Positions 7,417 through 17,000 of a stretch of 64,000 nt of DNA are shown piece after piece. The position numbers and the translations under genes are program-made. The stretch comes from Jiangella asiatica (GTDB lineage: Bacteria > Actinomycetota > Actinomycetes > Jiangellales > Jiangellaceae): contig NZ_SMKZ01000002.1 in assembly GCF_004349065.1 (NCBI RefSeq), positions 186,001-250,000 on the forward strand, given 5' to 3'. The notes beneath the pieces are model-generated. The model had not been told where the DNA came from and did not search any database. It saw only the letters and a list, made by a program, of their open reading frames with translations. Every line of letters begins with the position of its first letter. The stretch's first letter is position 1.

Positions 7417-10400
7417 CCGACGGTTCGACGACACTGCGCCCGACCGAGGGGGTCGCCGAAACCGCCGGATGGCGGCGGCTGGCCGGCGCCGCTGCGCGCT
7501 GGGCCAACGGCGATGAGGCCGGCGGCGATGAGGCCGGCACCGTCCGGGCCACCGCCACCGACGAGGAGCCCGATGCCTACCTGCTCGGGCCGGACCTGGC
7601 CGAGCTGACCGGCGACTATCGGGTGAGCATGCGCATCAAGATCACGGCGCCGGAGCGGGGCCGTCCGGCCAGCTCGGTCGACCTGCTGCTCAACGCGGTG
7701 GACCTGGACACCTGCTACCTCTCCCGGTTCCGGGTGCGCAACGGAGTGCGTTATCTGACGCTGGTCAAGCGGGTGGCCGGGGTCGAGGAGAACCTCGTCG
7801 ACGACATCTGGACGTGCGACTTCGACCGATGGCTGGACGTGTTTGTCGCGCTGGTCGGCGGCCGCTTCGAGGTGTCGGTCGACGGCCGCATGCTGGTGTC
7901 GGTCGCCGAGTTCGACCGGCTCACCGGCGGTGCCGTGGGTCTCGGCGTCAGTGACGCCGAGGCGAGCTTCGGCGCGATCGAGGTGACGGCGGTGGGCGCC
8001 GCCGCTGGGACAGCGCCGCCGCCCACCGCCGGTACGCCGCGGGTGAGCGGACCGGAGCTGTCGCGGCGAGACCTCGGCGCCATCGAGGGCGACGCGTACC
8101 GGGTGGAGTTCACCGAGGTCACCCGCCGGACCGGGACCACCTGTCAGGCGTCTGTGCACGTTCGCGACGACGACGGCTGGGTCCTCGCCGGCGACGGCGA
8201 CCAGTGGGTAGTGCTGACCGGAGACGCCGGCAGCCGGCGCGACCTGCATGCGTCGTTGGCCGAGCACTGGGTGGCCTTCGCCGGCGTGGACGTCGTCGAC
8301 ACGCACCGTGCGGTGCTGCGGGCGGCGGCCGACGACGCGTTCGACTTCGCCATCACCTGGGACGTCTCCGAGGCGCACCCGCGGGTCGGCCTCGAGCTGA
8401 CGCCGAAGCGCGACGGCCGGTACGTCGTCGGGTACCGGGCGTTCGGTGCCCGGCCGCACGCCGACGTCGACGAGGTGCTGTGCGGCCCGCTCCAGCACGG
8501 CCGCATGGTCCGCGGCCCGGAGTCGATCGGCCTGTCCGAGCTGACCGCGCCGTTCAGCCTGCGCCAGCACACCGAGGCGGGACGGCCTATGACGGTGGGC
8601 GTGTTCGTGCCTCCCGACGAGCTGCCGTTCGTGTACGAGCCGTCCCTGGGCGACGACGACCAGCCGCTGGGGATGAGCCTGCGTGGCGACGACGGCGACG
8701 TGCAGCCGGTGCTCTACGCGCCGCAGTACGGGCAGCGGGCCGCGATGACGGCCGGTGTCACCTACCGGTTCGGGCTCGGCGTCGTGGCCGCGCGGACCGA
8801 GCTGTTCGAGGTCTACCGCGAGCTGCTGCGCACGGTGTACGACTACGGCCGGTACCGCCAGAACGTGTTCGGCGCCACCCTCACCGACACCGCGCACAAC
8901 CTGATCGACCTGCTCGCCACGGGACCGGACGAGGACGACTCCGTCGAGTTCCGCGGATCCCCGAGCGGGTGGTGGAGCCGGGCCAAGGGCTACATCGACA
9001 TCGAGAACCACCGCACCGTCCGGGCCACCACCACCTCGGTGCTGCTCAGCGCCCACCTGCTGACCGGCGACGATCAGCTCTACGGCGCCCGGGCGCGGCC
9101 GATCCTGGAGTTCCACGCCTCACGCAACGGCTACGGCTGGACACCGGAGCGCGGCTTCACGGTCTACGGCGACCCGGCCAAGCACCGTGTCTGCGCCACC
9201 CCCTTCGGCGCGCCCGCGCTGGCGCCGCTGGCGGCGATGACCCGGGGGCGCGTGCCGGCGCTGCGGCGGCTGGCGACGGACCGGCTCGACGACGAGGATT
9301 ACTGGCTCAAACGCGCCCCGATGAGCACGCCGCTCGCGGCCTACCGGCTGACAGGCGACCCGGCGCTGCTGCGCCGCACGGAGGAGCTGGCCCGCGAGTA
9401 CGTCGACAGCCCTGAGCCGGACGCCGTCGACCCCCACGACTTCCAGAACTACTACGTCAAGTCCTGGGTCGACCTGCTGGAGCTGTACGAGGAGACCGGC
9501 GACAAGACCTACCTGGACGCGGCCTACCGGGAGGCCAAGCGCTACGTCACCCAGGTCTTCGTGCGGCCGGTACCTGACGGAACGATCACCGTGCCGAACG
9601 AGCCGGCCGTCGTGGACCACCAGATCGAGCTGGCCGGCTGGTGGGAGCCCGACGAGCTGTACCGGTACCCGAAGACCGACCTCGGCTCGGACGAGGTGCC
9701 CCGCTGGGTGGTGTCGCCGAACGGCATGAGCTTCGAGGCGCTGACCACCTACCGGTTCAACGGGTTCTCGATGAACCCGGCGTGGGCGCCGTTCCTGCTC
9801 CGGCTGGCCGCGTACACCGGCGACGACCTGCTGCGCGACGTCGCGCACAACGCCATCGTCGGCCGCTACACGAACTACCCGGGCTACTACTTCCGGCAGT
9901 TCTCGGTGAACCACCTCAAGCCGCGGTTCCCCTACGAGGGGCCGTTCTGGAACACGACCATCTACTACCACCACGCACCCGCCCAGCTGGGGATGACGCT
10001 GGACTACCTGCTGGCCGAGCACCAGACCCGCTCCGCCGGCAACATCGAGTTCCCCTCCGAGTTCGAGCAGAACTACGTCTGGTTCGCCTACCGGGTGTAC
10101 GGACACCGGCCCGGCCGGTTCTACGGGCACGACGGCGCCTGGCCGTGGCTGCCCAGGGGACTGGTGTCCACCGGGAACGACCAGGTCAACTGGGTCGCCG
10201 CGGAGGCCGGTGACCGCGTCTTCGTCAGCCTCACCAGCGAGTCCGGCGCCGCCGAGCTGGTGCGGCTGCGGCTGGACCCCGCGTTGGTGCCGATGGAGTC
10301 CGGACGTCCCTACCGGGCCACGGTGATCCGTGACAACGGCGCACCGACCGAGACCTGGATGACCGACCACGCGCTGGACACGACGGTGTCGGCGCACGGC

Positions 10401-10766
10401 ATCACCGCCGTGGTCGTGCACGACGTCGGGCCGATCCGGGTCGCGACGCACACCGAGCCGCCGTCCACGACGGCGCCGGAACGGTCGTACCACCTCGACG
10501 ACACCACGCCGATCGGAGCCGTCTGGGGGATGGTCATCGTCGCGCCGGACAACAGCCGGTACGACGCCTTCGTGCAGGCCGCGACCGACCAGCCGGCGAC
10601 GCTGTACTGGTCGACCGACGGCGGCGCGACCTACCAGCACAGCACCCGTGACGTGCTGCCGAACGAGTGGACCGTCACCGTGTCCGACCTCACCGCACCG
10701 CTGACCTACTACGTCGAGGCCGGGGGTGTCCGCACCGACCCGGTCGAGTTGGCCTGGATCGGCTGA
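7413..10766 (+). CDS. Large toroid-fold glycan-active protein without signal peptide (unrecognised family)
   Basis: 1117 residues, start fixed by the ATGA overlap with the previous stop. No signal peptide: it begins MTDGSTTLRPTEGVAE. A LamG/DUF1080-like beta jelly roll covers about 45-175 (DYRVSMRIKI, FEVSVDGRMLVSV). A second beta region follows to about 470. Then comes an alpha/alpha-toroid catalytic-type domain, about 490-900, rich in Trp, Tyr and His (FRGSPSGWWSRAKGYIDIEN, DFQNYYVKSWVDLLELYEE, FNGFSMNPAWAPFLLRLAAY, FWNTTIYYHHAPAQLGMTL). A C-terminal beta module completes it. The last 220 residues parallel those of the next gene (GHD, WLPRGLV versus MPRPLV, LRLDPALV versus VRLDPRSLV), so the two are distant paralogues, yet only the other has an export signal. 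I cannot name a GH or PL family; hydrolase or lyase are both possible. Confidence 0.8.
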   Translation: MTDGSTTLRPTEGVAETAGWRRLAGAAARWANGDEAGGDEAGTVRATATDEEPDAYLLGPDLAELTGDYRVSMRIKITAPERGRPASSVDLLLNAVDLDTCYLSRFRVRNGVRYLTLVKRVAGVEENLVDDIWTCDFDRWLDVFVALVGGRFEVSVDGRMLVSVAEFDRLTGGAVGLGVSDAEASFGAIEVTAVGAAAGTAPPPTAGTPRVSGPELSRRDLGAIEGDAYRVEFTEVTRRTGTTCQASVHVRDDDGWVLAGDGDQWVVLTGDAGSRRDLHASLAEHWVAFAGVDVVDTHRAVLRAAADDAFDFAITWDVSEAHPRVGLELTPKRDGRYVVGYRAFGARPHADVDEVLCGPLQHGRMVRGPESIGLSELTAPFSLRQHTEAGRPMTVGVFVPPDELPFVYEPSLGDDDQPLGMSLRGDDGDVQPVLYAPQYGQRAAMTAGVTYRFGLGVVAARTELFEVYRELLRTVYDYGRYRQNVFGATLTDTAHNLIDLLATGPDEDDSVEFRGSPSGWWSRAKGYIDIENHRTVRATTTSVLLSAHLLTGDDQLYGARARPILEFHASRNGYGWTPERGFTVYGDPAKHRVCATPFGAPALAPLAAMTRGRVPALRRLATDRLDDEDYWLKRAPMSTPLAAYRLTGDPALLRRTEELAREYVDSPEPDAVDPHDFQNYYVKSWVDLLELYEETGDKTYLDAAYREAKRYVTQVFVRPVPDGTITVPNEPAVVDHQIELAGWWEPDELYRYPKTDLGSDEVPRWVVSPNGMSFEALTTYRFNGFSMNPAWAPFLLRLAAYTGDDLLRDVAHNAIVGRYTNYPGYYFRQFSVNHLKPRFPYEGPFWNTTIYYHHAPAQLGMTLDYLLAEHQTRSAGNIEFPSEFEQNYVWFAYRVYGHRPGRFYGHDGAWPWLPRGLVSTGNDQVNWVAAEAGDRVFVSLTSESGAAELVRLRLDPALVPMESGRPYRATVIRDNGAPTETWMTDHALDTTVSAHGITAVVVHDVGPIRVATHTEPPSTTAPERSYHLDDTTPIGAVWGMVIVAPDNSRYDAFVQAATDQPATLYWSTDGGATYQHSTRDVLPNEWTVTVSDLTAPLTYYVEAGGVRTDPVELAWIG

Positions 10767-10820
10767 GCGCCCCGCCGGACCTGAGATCCGCGAACGTGTC
10801 CAACGCCTGGAGGAGATTCC

Positions 10821-13800
10821 ATGACAGTGCACGGTGCCCGGATTCATCGTCGTTCGTTCCTCGCCCTGGCCGGGGCAGGCGCCGCCGGGCTGGCGGCACC
10901 CGCCCTGTCCGCCGCGGGCGCCTCGGCCGACCAGGGCCGGGTCTTCCTGCACAGTGACCGGCTCCGGGTCCACTGGGCCCGCGACGCCGGAGGCTGGACC
11001 ACCGAGTCGATCCACGTGCGGGCCGACCAGGGCTGGCGGCAGGCGTTCGCGCCGGCCGGCGGCTACGGCGTCCTGATGCACGGCGACGACGCGGCGCCGG
11101 ACCGCGAGGCGGTGCGCCGGGCGCAGGCCGGCCGGTACCTTCAGCTGCGCGCCCGTGACGCCGTCGCCGACGGCGATACCGTCCGGTTCGGCTGCGAGCA
11201 CCCCAGCGGGACGCTGAGCGCGGACTGGAGCCTCGACCCGGAGTTCGGCCAGGACCTGCTGGTCACGGTGACCTGGACGCCGCGGCGGGCCGGCTGGTAC
11301 AGCCTGCCCAGCCCGACCCTTGCCACCGTCGGCGAGGACGACCTGGCCTGGGGCGTCGTGCCCGGCTACTGGTCGTCGTCGACGGCCGCGACCGACGCGG
11401 AGCTGAGCCGCCGCTACAACCTCGGCGTTCCGGCGGTGCCGCTGCTGGCCGAGGAGCGCAGCACCACCAGCCTGGTCGCGGCCGTGCAGAGCGCCGCCGA
11501 CGGCGCCACGCTCGCCGTCGCGGCCGACTCGGCGCTGGCCCGCGACCCGTGGCCGACCGACCGCAGCGAGCACACGGCCTGGCAGGTGGGCACGTCGCTG
11601 CGCGACCTGGGCGGCGCGCTGACCCCGACGCTGTTCTCGCCGGTGCTGGGCCAGCGCGGCTCCTGGCTGGAGGCCGGGCAGCCGGTCAGTGCGGCGTTCC
11701 GGTACGTGCTGGTGGCCGGCGGTTGGGCCGACGTCACCGACCACGTGACGCGCGACGTGTACCAGCTGCCGCGGCGGCAGGAGCTGGCCCGCAACGTCGA
11801 CTCGCTGTCGCACCGTATCCACCGCATGCACGACTTCCTGGTGACGCCGGAGTCGCAGTGGCACACCTGGACCTACGAGGGGCTGACGCTGGGCGCGGAG
11901 AGCGGCAAGCTGTCCGACGTCGGCGCCATGTGGATGATGACGCGGCTCACCGACGACCCTGTCTTCCGGCACGAGCGGCTGCCCTACGCGCGCAACTTCA
12001 AGCTGGCCCAGCAGCAGACCGCCGACGGGCCGTTCCGCGGCGCCGCACTCGGCGAGTACTTCCGCGACGGCCAGTGGATCAGCGAGATCGTCTGGGCGAA
12101 CCTGGTCGGCTCGCTCGGGCCGGACTACGTCTCGCCGATCTTCACGACGTTCTACACGCTGGCCGACGACGGCAACATCGCGCTGTTCGACCCCGACGAC
12201 GCGGAGATCCGCGAGCGGCTGCGGCTGGGCGCGGAGCGGCTGCTGGAGTGGCAGCACGACGACGGCAGCTTCGACATCGGCTACCTGCGCGACCAGCCGG
12301 ACCAGGTCAAGTACCCGGAGCTGCCGGACCTGCGCGCCACCTGGTACGGGTTCGTCGCCGCCTACCGGGTGCTCGGCGACCAGCGCTACCTCGACGCCGC
12401 GAAGCGCGGCGCGGACTGGTTCATCGAGCACGCCGTCGCCACCGGCGACTTCCTCGGCGTCTGTGACGACGCCCGGCTGATCCGCGACTTCCAGGTGATC
12501 TTCGCCGCGCAGGCGCTGCTCGACCTGTACGAGGTGACCGAGGATGAGCGCTACCGCGACGCCGCGGTCGAGGCGGCCACGTTCTACACGCTGCACATCT
12601 TCGACCACCCGATCGCCACCGACGAGCCGAAGACGTTCAACGGCGGCCCGGTCGAGGACTGGCAGCTCGGCCAGTCCGGGCTCCCGTTCGAGCACGCCGG
12701 GTTCCACGGCAGCGTCAACGGTGTCGGGCCGATCACGCTGGCCAGCCACGCCGGCGCGTTCGTTCGGTTCCACGAGCTGACCGGCCGGCAGCTCTTCCTC
12801 GACCTGGCCCGGGCCGCCGCCCGGGGCAGGGACGAGTGGGTCGGCGAGCAGAGCGGCATCCCGTCGTACTACTGGTCGGCCGGCAACGGCGGGTCCAGCG
12901 TCTTCCCGTGGCACGGCTGGTGGCACATGGGCTGGCTGATGGACTATGTGCTTGCGGAGTCGCACTTGCGCAGCGGCGGCGAGATCGCGTTCCCGCACGG
13001 CTTCTGCACCGCCAAGGTCGGCTCGCACCGGCCCTACGGGTTCGCCGCCGGCACGATCTTCGGCCACGACGTCCAGCTGTGGATGCCGCGTCCGCTGGTG
13101 ACCGTCGACGACCCTGAGGTCGACTGGCTGACGGCCCGCTCCGTCGACGGCGGCCGGCTGTTCGTCGTCGCCGTGAACGAGTCGCCGGAACCGACGACGG
13201 CGACGGTGCGGCTGGACCCGCGCAGCCTGGTCGCCGGGCAGCGGGCCACCTGGGGCGACACGCAGGTGCTCGCCGGTGACGCGGCCGCCGGGCCGGAGGA
13301 CGGCGCGTGGACGGTCGAGCTGCCCGGCCTCGGCGTCGCGGTGTTCGCCGTCGACGCGACCCTGGACGCCGACCCCGAGGGCCCGCGGCTGCGCGGCTTC
13401 GACCTCACCGGCTCCGAGACGGAGCTGCGGGTGAGCTGGGCGTACTGGGCCTCCGTCACCACCTGGGCGCAGTGGCGGGTGGGCGGCGGCGACTGGACGG
13501 ACACCCCGCGCCAGGAGGGCTATTCGCTCACCGCGACGATCGACCTGCGTGACGTGACGGCGCCGGCGACGGTGGAGGTGCGGGTCGCCGCGGAGCAGCC
13601 GAACGGCGTCGGATACTCCGAGCCGCTGCGCTGGCCGGTCCCGCGACTCGGCCAGAACATCGCGCTCGGCCGCCCGGTCGAGGTGAGCTCGACCTACGCG
13701 CCGCAGTACGTCGGCGCGAACCTGGTCGACGGCGACCGCACCTCCACCGCCAGCAGGTGGCTGTCCGCCGTCGACGACGAGCAGCCCACGGCGACCTTCA

Positions 13801-14078
13801 CGCTGGCTGAGACCACCACGCCGAAGCTGCTCCGGCTCTACACCGGCACGCTGGACCGGCAGGTCGTCGTGGCCTGGACGGTGCAGGCACGCACCGCAAC
13901 CGGCTGGGTCGACGTGGGGGCGGTGGCCGACAACACCTCGCTGCGCCGCGACGTCTGGCTCGACCCGGTCGCCACCGACCACGTCCGGCTGGTGGTCACC
14001 GAGCGCTCCCGCGACTCGATCGACGTCGCCCGAATCTTCGAAATCGAGATCTACGACGACGCGGAGGTCGCACCGTGA
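10821..14078 (+). CDS. Tat-exported toroid-fold glycan-active enzyme with C-terminal discoidin domain
   Basis: 1085 residues. The Tat signal is HRRSFLALAGAGAAGLAAP at residues 9-27. An N-terminal beta supersandwich is followed by an alpha/alpha toroid, about 320-730 (HRIHRMHDFLVTPESQWHTW, ISEIVWANLVGSLGPDY, ATWYGFVAAYRVLGDQRYLD, WHGWWHMGWLMDYVLAESHL). Then come a beta domain, about 740-935, and a discoidin domain, about 943-1085 (NIALGRPVEVSST, VDGDRTSTASRWLS, VARIFEIEIYDD). ATG 10821 follows GGAGGAG. It overlaps the next gene by four bases. It is a distant paralogue of the product of 7413-10766. The fold is that of many uronate lyases and uronyl hydrolases, so a role in cutting the polysaccharide backbone is likely, but catalytic residues could not be assigned. 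Confidence 0.82.
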   Translation: MTVHGARIHRRSFLALAGAGAAGLAAPALSAAGASADQGRVFLHSDRLRVHWARDAGGWTTESIHVRADQGWRQAFAPAGGYGVLMHGDDAAPDREAVRRAQAGRYLQLRARDAVADGDTVRFGCEHPSGTLSADWSLDPEFGQDLLVTVTWTPRRAGWYSLPSPTLATVGEDDLAWGVVPGYWSSSTAATDAELSRRYNLGVPAVPLLAEERSTTSLVAAVQSAADGATLAVAADSALARDPWPTDRSEHTAWQVGTSLRDLGGALTPTLFSPVLGQRGSWLEAGQPVSAAFRYVLVAGGWADVTDHVTRDVYQLPRRQELARNVDSLSHRIHRMHDFLVTPESQWHTWTYEGLTLGAESGKLSDVGAMWMMTRLTDDPVFRHERLPYARNFKLAQQQTADGPFRGAALGEYFRDGQWISEIVWANLVGSLGPDYVSPIFTTFYTLADDGNIALFDPDDAEIRERLRLGAERLLEWQHDDGSFDIGYLRDQPDQVKYPELPDLRATWYGFVAAYRVLGDQRYLDAAKRGADWFIEHAVATGDFLGVCDDARLIRDFQVIFAAQALLDLYEVTEDERYRDAAVEAATFYTLHIFDHPIATDEPKTFNGGPVEDWQLGQSGLPFEHAGFHGSVNGVGPITLASHAGAFVRFHELTGRQLFLDLARAAARGRDEWVGEQSGIPSYYWSAGNGGSSVFPWHGWWHMGWLMDYVLAESHLRSGGEIAFPHGFCTAKVGSHRPYGFAAGTIFGHDVQLWMPRPLVTVDDPEVDWLTARSVDGGRLFVVAVNESPEPTTATVRLDPRSLVAGQRATWGDTQVLAGDAAAGPEDGAWTVELPGLGVAVFAVDATLDADPEGPRLRGFDLTGSETELRVSWAYWASVTTWAQWRVGGGDWTDTPRQEGYSLTATIDLRDVTAPATVEVRVAAEQPNGVGYSEPLRWPVPRLGQNIALGRPVEVSSTYAPQYVGANLVDGDRTSTASRWLSAVDDEQPTATFTLAETTTPKLLRLYTGTLDRQVVVAWTVQARTATGWVDVGAVADNTSLRRDVWLDPVATDHVRLVVTERSRDSIDVARIFEIEIYDDAEVAP

Positions 14079-17000
14079 CCGGAGGACGCAGGTTCAGGTC
14101 GATGACGACGCGGCTGGCGGTCGCGGTGCTGGTGCTCGGCGTGGCCGGGGCGCCGAGGGTCGCGGCGCTGCCGGCGGCACTCAACGCACCACCCGCGGGT
14201 GCCCGGACCGGGGTCACCGAGACCGCCGACACCATCGTGGTGCGTGGTGACACCTACGCCATGACCATCGTCAAGGACGGGTTCCGCTACGGGTTCACCG
14301 ACACCGCCGGCCGCGAGACGCTGCCTCCGCACCCGGAGTCCGGGCTGCGCGTGGACGAGGCCGACGCCGCCGCCACCGAGCTGGTCAGCGACCCGAACGC
14401 GGCCACGGCGGTCCTCGACGTCACGCTCGACGACGGTGCCACGGTGCGGGTGCACGTCCACCCGTCGCCCACCACCGTGCGGATCACCGTCGACGACCTC
14501 GCCGGGCCGGCCACCGTCGACCTGCGCACCGCGCCGGCCGGGCCCGCCTACGGCCTGGGCGACTACGGCGCACACGCCGACGGCCAGCCCGACGAGGGCA
14601 CGCCGTGCAGCGGCAACATCGAGGCCCGGCCCACCCTCGAGCTGACCGGCATCGTGCTGGACAACCTCACCAACCAGGGCTCCTGTAAGCGGTTCATCAG
14701 CACGTTCATGGTGTTCCCCCAGCAGGGCGTGGCCCAGGTGCTGTTCGACGAGGGCCAGAAGCGGGTCGCGCTCACCGACACCGAGAACCGGCTGGGCGCC
14801 GCGGCGGTGGACCGGATCGACGCCGTCCACTACTTCCTCGCCGGCGACGTGAGGCGCGTCTACGCCGACTACCGCGACGCCCGCGAGGCGCACGGCTACG
14901 TCGACGTCGAGCCGCGGCCGGACATGTTCGAGCTGGGCTGGGAGGCCTACGGCGCGCTGGCCTGGAACACCTACCAGTCGTCGGTAGAGGAGACCGTCCA
15001 GGGCTTCCTCGACCACGGGTACCCGCTGGGCTGGGGCGTCGTCGGCTCCGGGTTCTGGCCAGGGCCGCGCGGCCGACCCACCGAGGGGACCACCAACAGC
15101 TTCGGCATGTGGGACGACACCGAGGAGCCGGGCCGCGAGGACGCCCAGCCTGGGCTGCCGAACCCGCGCTACCCGGACCCGGACCGGCTCAAGGCGCTGT
15201 TCGCGGACAACGACCTCGACCTGCTGCTGGGCGCGCGGAACAACGTCAAGGCGCTCCCGGCCGACGGCGGCAACCACAACCCGGTCCACGACGGGCCGTT
15301 CACGGAGGAGGCCGCCGCAGCGGGCTTCCTCCTGCAGGACGCCGACGGCACACCCACGGTCGTGACCCGCGCGCAGTTCCCCAGCGGTCCCAGCTACGTG
15401 CTCGACGGCTCCGACCCCGACGCCGTCGAGTGGTACGTCGACCGGACCCGCGCTTGGGGAGTGGACGGGTGGAAGGAGGACACCATGCTCTACGAGCCGG
15501 ACCTCCACCGCGACGGCAACTGGAACCCGGTGCAGACGGCACTGGCCGACGCCGGCGACCTGCTCATGGTCCGCAACGCCGCCTACTCCGTGCCCGGCGA
15601 CATCGTCCGGATCAACGACACCATCTACGGCACCGGCGAGGTGTTCCACGAGGACCCCGACCGGATGCCGGTGAACCTGCTGAACCTGGCCGCCAGCGGC
15701 GCGGGCAACCTGTACCCGGACTACGTCGGCGGCACCCCGGGACCGTCGATGACCGACCCGGCGTACATGGACTACTTCATGCGCAACGCCCAGTTCAACG
15801 CCGTGACGCCGGTGCTTGCGTTCGGCAAGGGACCGTGGGAGCTGGGCCGTGCGGACTATGCGGAGTCGGTGAAGGAACTGGCCCGGTGGCACGACGCTTT
15901 GCACCCATACGTCTACGATGCCGTGCTCGACGGCAACGCGACCGGCTACCCGGCCGCGATGACCCCGCTGCCGATCGCTTACCCCGACGACGAGAACACC
16001 TACGGCCTGGTCAACGACGAGACCCGTCAGTACGAGTGGATGTTCGGCGAGTCGCTGCTGGCCACCCCGGTGTTCGGGGCCGACTTCGACACAGCGCAGG
16101 CCCGTGACGTCTACCTGCCCGCGGGTAAGTGGATCGACTACGAGACCGGCGCCGTCTTCACCGGTCCACGCACGCTCGATGATTACGCCATCGGCACCGA
16201 TCGGGTGCCGGCGTTCGTCGGCGGCAAGGGCGTCTTGGTGACGCGTGACCGCGACGACTCCGGCGAGCTCACCGGCATGACGGCCGAGGTCTACCCGATC
16301 GCCACCGGCACGAGGTACGAGTGGACCGACGGTTCCGCCCGGAGCCGGGTGCTCAACGCCAACACCGGCTGGGACGCCGCAAAGCTGCGAATCACCGACC
16401 GGACCACCGGCGAGACCGTGCCGTTCGAGGTCGACGACGTGACCGGCGCGTTCCGGTTCGTGTTCGAGCCGGGCCACGACTACGTCCTCAGCGGCGGCGG
16501 CTGGGCGGCACATTCGCTGCCGGTGCCCGAGGCCGCGCCCACTGCCTCGCCGGACCCGGTCGAGGTCGACGCCTCGTCCGAGGGAACGTCGCTGTCCTGG
16601 TCGGCGGTCGACGACGCTCGGCACTACGTCGTCGAGGTCAGTGACAGTGAGAAGTGCCTCGGCGGCATCGTAGGAGCGACCGCGGAGACGACGTTCCCGC
16701 TGGGCCTGTCCGGCATCGGCGGCACGTACACGGTGTCCGCGGTGAACGAGCAGGGAGCCGGGCCGCGCTCGGCGCCGGTGGTCGTCGATCCCACCGACGA
16801 CGGAGCCGGCGTGGTCACGGTCACCGATGAGGGCACGCCACCGAGGTGTGATCCGGACCGGCCCGCGTACGCGGAGACCGGGACGTGGCAGGGCAGCTCA
16901 CTGGCGGGCTTCGACGGCACGAAGTCCCGGTTCACCCGAACACGCGGGGACACCGCCACCTGGACCGCCGACCTCACCGCGCAGACGTACGACGTCTCCG

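Noticed and set aside
9120-13982. Very long minus-strand open frame opposite the toroid enzyme genes
   Set aside because: It is the mirror of G/C-rich third positions of the plus-strand genes; its translation is Arg/Val/Gly/Gln repeats without domains or a ribosome site.
14051-16624. Long minus-strand open frame opposite the first GH31 gene
   Set aside because: Low-complexity translation and full overlap with a clear GH31 coding region show it is a shadow frame.
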